A stretch of DNA of 7,549 nt from the NCBI GenBank assembly GCA_031279965.1, contig JAITHM010000152.1, positions 1-7,549 of the forward strand, read 5' to 3'. Below the pieces are notes generated by a model. That model was given only the letters and a program-made list of their open reading frames with translations, ran no database searches and was not told the origin of the DNA. This DNA comes from Spirochaetaceae bacterium. Its GTDB lineage: Bacteria; Spirochaetota; Spirochaetia; Treponematales; Breznakiellaceae. Shown here one piece after another: positions 6,873 through 7,549 of this stretch (positions are counted from its first letter, which is position 1; every line of letters starts with the position of its first letter). The position numbers were made by a program, and so were the translations under genes.

Positions 6873-6913
6873 TTTAGACCGTAAGCGGCAACGCCTCTTG
6901 TGCCACGGTTAAA
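6873..6913 (-). promoter_or_regulatory. Hairpin at the 5' end of the metF leader
   Basis: On the minus strand TTTAACCGT (6913-6905) pairs with ACGGTCTAAA (6882-6873) with one bulged C, and an inner GGCA/TGCC pair (6904-6901 and 6890-6887) extends it around a 10-base loop. The stem starts within a few bases of the predicted transcription start. Such 5'-terminal stems often protect mRNA; a ligand-sensing role with the second hairpin is possible. It does not match the THF or cobalamin riboswitch consensus as I recall them. Confidence 0.4.
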
Positions 6914-6921
6914 CTTTTTTT

Positions 6922-6950
6922 ATTGTATACCCCCTTCCAAAACGTGTCAA
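6922..6950 (-). promoter_or_regulatory. Predicted strong sigma70-type promoter of the metF-fhs-fchA-folD operon
   Basis: On the minus strand a perfect -35 TTGACA (6950-6945) and a -10 TACAAT (6927-6922; 5 of 6) are separated by the ideal 17 bases. Transcription would start near 6915, giving a leader of about 110 bases with two hairpins before metF. Position, orientation and both hexamers agree, so this is the best supported promoter of the window. Confidence 0.8.
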
Positions 6951-7031
6951 CAAAAATTTTTTGAAAATCGCAATAAAATTAAAACTATCTATAGAACATA
7001 GAATATAACGTAAAAAGAACGCGAAAGCATC

Positions 7032-7097
7032 GGCTCAAGCCGCTAACCCGGACTTTTCCTCCGCCCCTGCCTGATTGCCTGCCGGGGATCTTGAGCC
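7032..7097. repeat. Nested inverted repeat, possible structured leader of murG
   Basis: GGCTCAAG (7032-7039) and CTTGAGCC (7090-7097) are perfect 8-base complements. Inside them CCCGG (7047-7051) and CCGGG (7082-7086) form a second nested pair. The left outer arm can also form a local hairpin, CGGC-TCAA-GCCG (7031-7042), so two folds exclude each other. If transcribed rightward it would lie in the murG leader; leftward it lies upstream of the metF promoter. I cannot assign it to an RNA family. Confidence 0.4.
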
Positions 7098-7113
7098 TTG
7101 CGAAAAACATGTA

Positions 7114-7139
7114 GATTATGTTATGAGATTATGTTATGA
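7114..7139. repeat. Perfect tandem duplication of a 13-bp unit before murG
   Basis: GATTATGTTATGA occurs twice head to tail (7114-7126 and 7127-7139), ending 7 bases before the murG ATG. Each copy contains a -10-like TATGA hexamer, so the duplication may double or shift a -10 element or alter the leader. The repeat may vary in copy number through replication slippage. Confidence 0.7.
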
Positions 7140-7146
7140 TAAGAAC

Positions 7147-7549
7147 ATGATTCATGTCGCGTTCACAGGAGGAGGTACCGGCGGGCATATATACCCCGGA
7201 CTTGCGGTAGCCGCGTACCTGCGCACACAAGGAGACTGCCGGCTCTGCTGGATAGGTTCGGACAAGGGAATGGACAAAGCTATTGTCGAGGATGCGGGCA
7301 TCCCGTTCTTTGGCATCCCTGCGGGCAAACTCCGGCGCTATTTCTCCCTCCAAAACTGCGCCGACGCCTTCAAGGTAGGCGCCGGCTTTTTCACTGCCGG
7401 AAAAATCCTCAAACAAGAAAAACCTGATCTCCTCTTCTCCAAAGGAGGCTTTGTGAGTGTGCCGCCCTGCGCCGCCGCCGCGTCTTTGGGAATACCCGTG
7501 TTCACCCATGAATCGGATTTCAGCCCCGGCTTGGCCACTAAAATAAATC
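7147..7549 (+). CDS. murG: MurG, UDP-GlcNAc transferase of peptidoglycan synthesis, N-terminal part (cut by window edge)
   Basis: I translated this directly; 134 codons are visible of about 350-370. MurG adds GlcNAc to undecaprenyl-pyrophosphoryl-MurNAc-pentapeptide (lipid I to lipid II) on the inner face of the membrane. The N-terminus FTGGGTGGHIYPGLAVA (residues 6-22) is the glycine-rich loop with the catalytic-site His of the GT28 family. FSKGGFVSVPP and then FTHESDFSPGLATKI are the second glycine-rich loop and the acceptor-domain signature. The HESDxxPGLA form is the variant typical of Firmicutes and spirochaetes, unlike HEQNxxPG of Proteobacteria. The ATG at 7147 has no clear Shine-Dalgarno sequence. 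G+C content is high (about 60% by hand counts) compared with cooS and folD. It is divergent from the one-carbon operon and functionally unrelated to it. Confidence 0.95.
   Translation, partial: MIHVAFTGGGTGGHIYPGLAVAAYLRTQGDCRLCWIGSDKGMDKAIVEDAGIPFFGIPAGKLRRYFSLQNCADAFKVGAGFFTAGKILKQEKPDLLFSKGGFVSVPPCAAAASLGIPVFTHESDFSPGLATKIN

Larger units (their letters stand above)
6805..7146. other. Divergent intergenic region between metF and murG
   Basis: This 342-bp stretch has no credible gene. From left to right it holds the metF leader with two hairpins, the metF promoter, an AT-rich segment (about 6951-7020), a GC-rich nested inverted repeat (7032-7097) and a 13-bp tandem repeat just before murG. 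A murG promoter is not clear. TTGCGA (7098-7103) with TATGAG (7122-7127) at 18-bp spacing is a weak candidate. Confidence 0.75.

Noticed and set aside
6805..6915. Tetrahydrofolate or cobalamin riboswitch before metF
   Set aside because: Position is suggestive, but I cannot find the conserved core of either class; kept only as an unassigned structured leader.
7021..7085. RNase P RNA-like core on the minus strand (GGAGGAAAAGTCCGGG)
   Set aside because: It resembles the conserved GAGGAAAGTCCGGG of rnpB but has an extra A. The metF promoter lies about 70 bases and the metF gene about 220 bases further on, leaving no room for the roughly 350-base RNA, and the ACAGARA and 3' conserved regions are absent.
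7129..7509. 126-codon open frame on the minus strand
   Set aside because: It lies opposite murG, whose GT28 motifs on the plus strand are unmistakable.
1..7549. CRISPR array, tRNA, rRNA, insertion sequence or attachment site
   Set aside because: No regularly spaced repeats, no cloverleaf or rRNA-like segments, and no transposase or integrase coding seen.

Overview
The window is dominated by a one-carbon (Wood-Ljungdahl, reductive acetyl-CoA) gene cluster on the minus strand. In transcription order it is metF (methylene-THF reductase), fhs (formate-THF ligase), fchA (methenyl-THF cyclohydrolase), folD (methylene-THF dehydrogenase), cooS/acsA (Ni-Fe-S carbon monoxide dehydrogenase) and a cooC maturation ATPase cut by the left edge. 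On the plus strand at the right end, a divergent and right-truncated murG (peptidoglycan glycosyltransferase) marks ordinary chromosomal context. Together the genes supply every enzyme of the methyl branch after formate (formyl-, methenyl-, methylene- and methyl-THF) plus the CO2/CO enzyme of the carbonyl branch. Formate dehydrogenase, acetyl-CoA synthase, the corrinoid protein and the methyltransferase are not in the window and would be expected further left or elsewhere.

Layout: 1-265 cooC (partial); 265-315 a possible 16-codon leader ORF coupled to cooC; 343-2235 cooS; 2236-2467 an AT-rich intergenic region with a good promoter and inverted repeats; 2468-3319 folD; 3356-4045 fchA; 4066-5802 fhs; 5818-6804 metF; 6805-7146 a divergent intergenic region with the metF promoter, a structured metF leader, a nested inverted repeat and a 13-bp tandem repeat; 7147-7549 murG (partial). 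The four folate genes are tightly packed (gaps of 15, 20 and 36 bp) and look like one operon. cooS-cooC has its own promoter, so the CO dehydrogenase unit can be expressed separately.

Organism: an anaerobic, probably acetogenic bacterium. The MurG N-terminus has the HESD-x-x-PGLATKI form of the acceptor-domain motif rather than the proteobacterial HEQNxxPG form. That form, with the mixed base composition, is compatible with an acetogenic spirochaete (Treponema primitia-like, termite gut) but also with Clostridia. This is an inference from memory of the families, not a database match. FolD and FchA are of the type I associate with acetogenic Clostridia, and the fhs-fchA-folD order also occurs in acetogens, so lateral acquisition is plausible.

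Most notable: FolD has lost the residues needed for cyclohydrolase activity, which explains the dedicated fchA beside it. MetF is cysteine-rich, has an altered folate-site motif and has no MetV partner here. The metF leader and the folD-cooS gap hold clear promoters with strong unexplained inverted repeats. The core content is a known pathway; I do not see an entirely new system.
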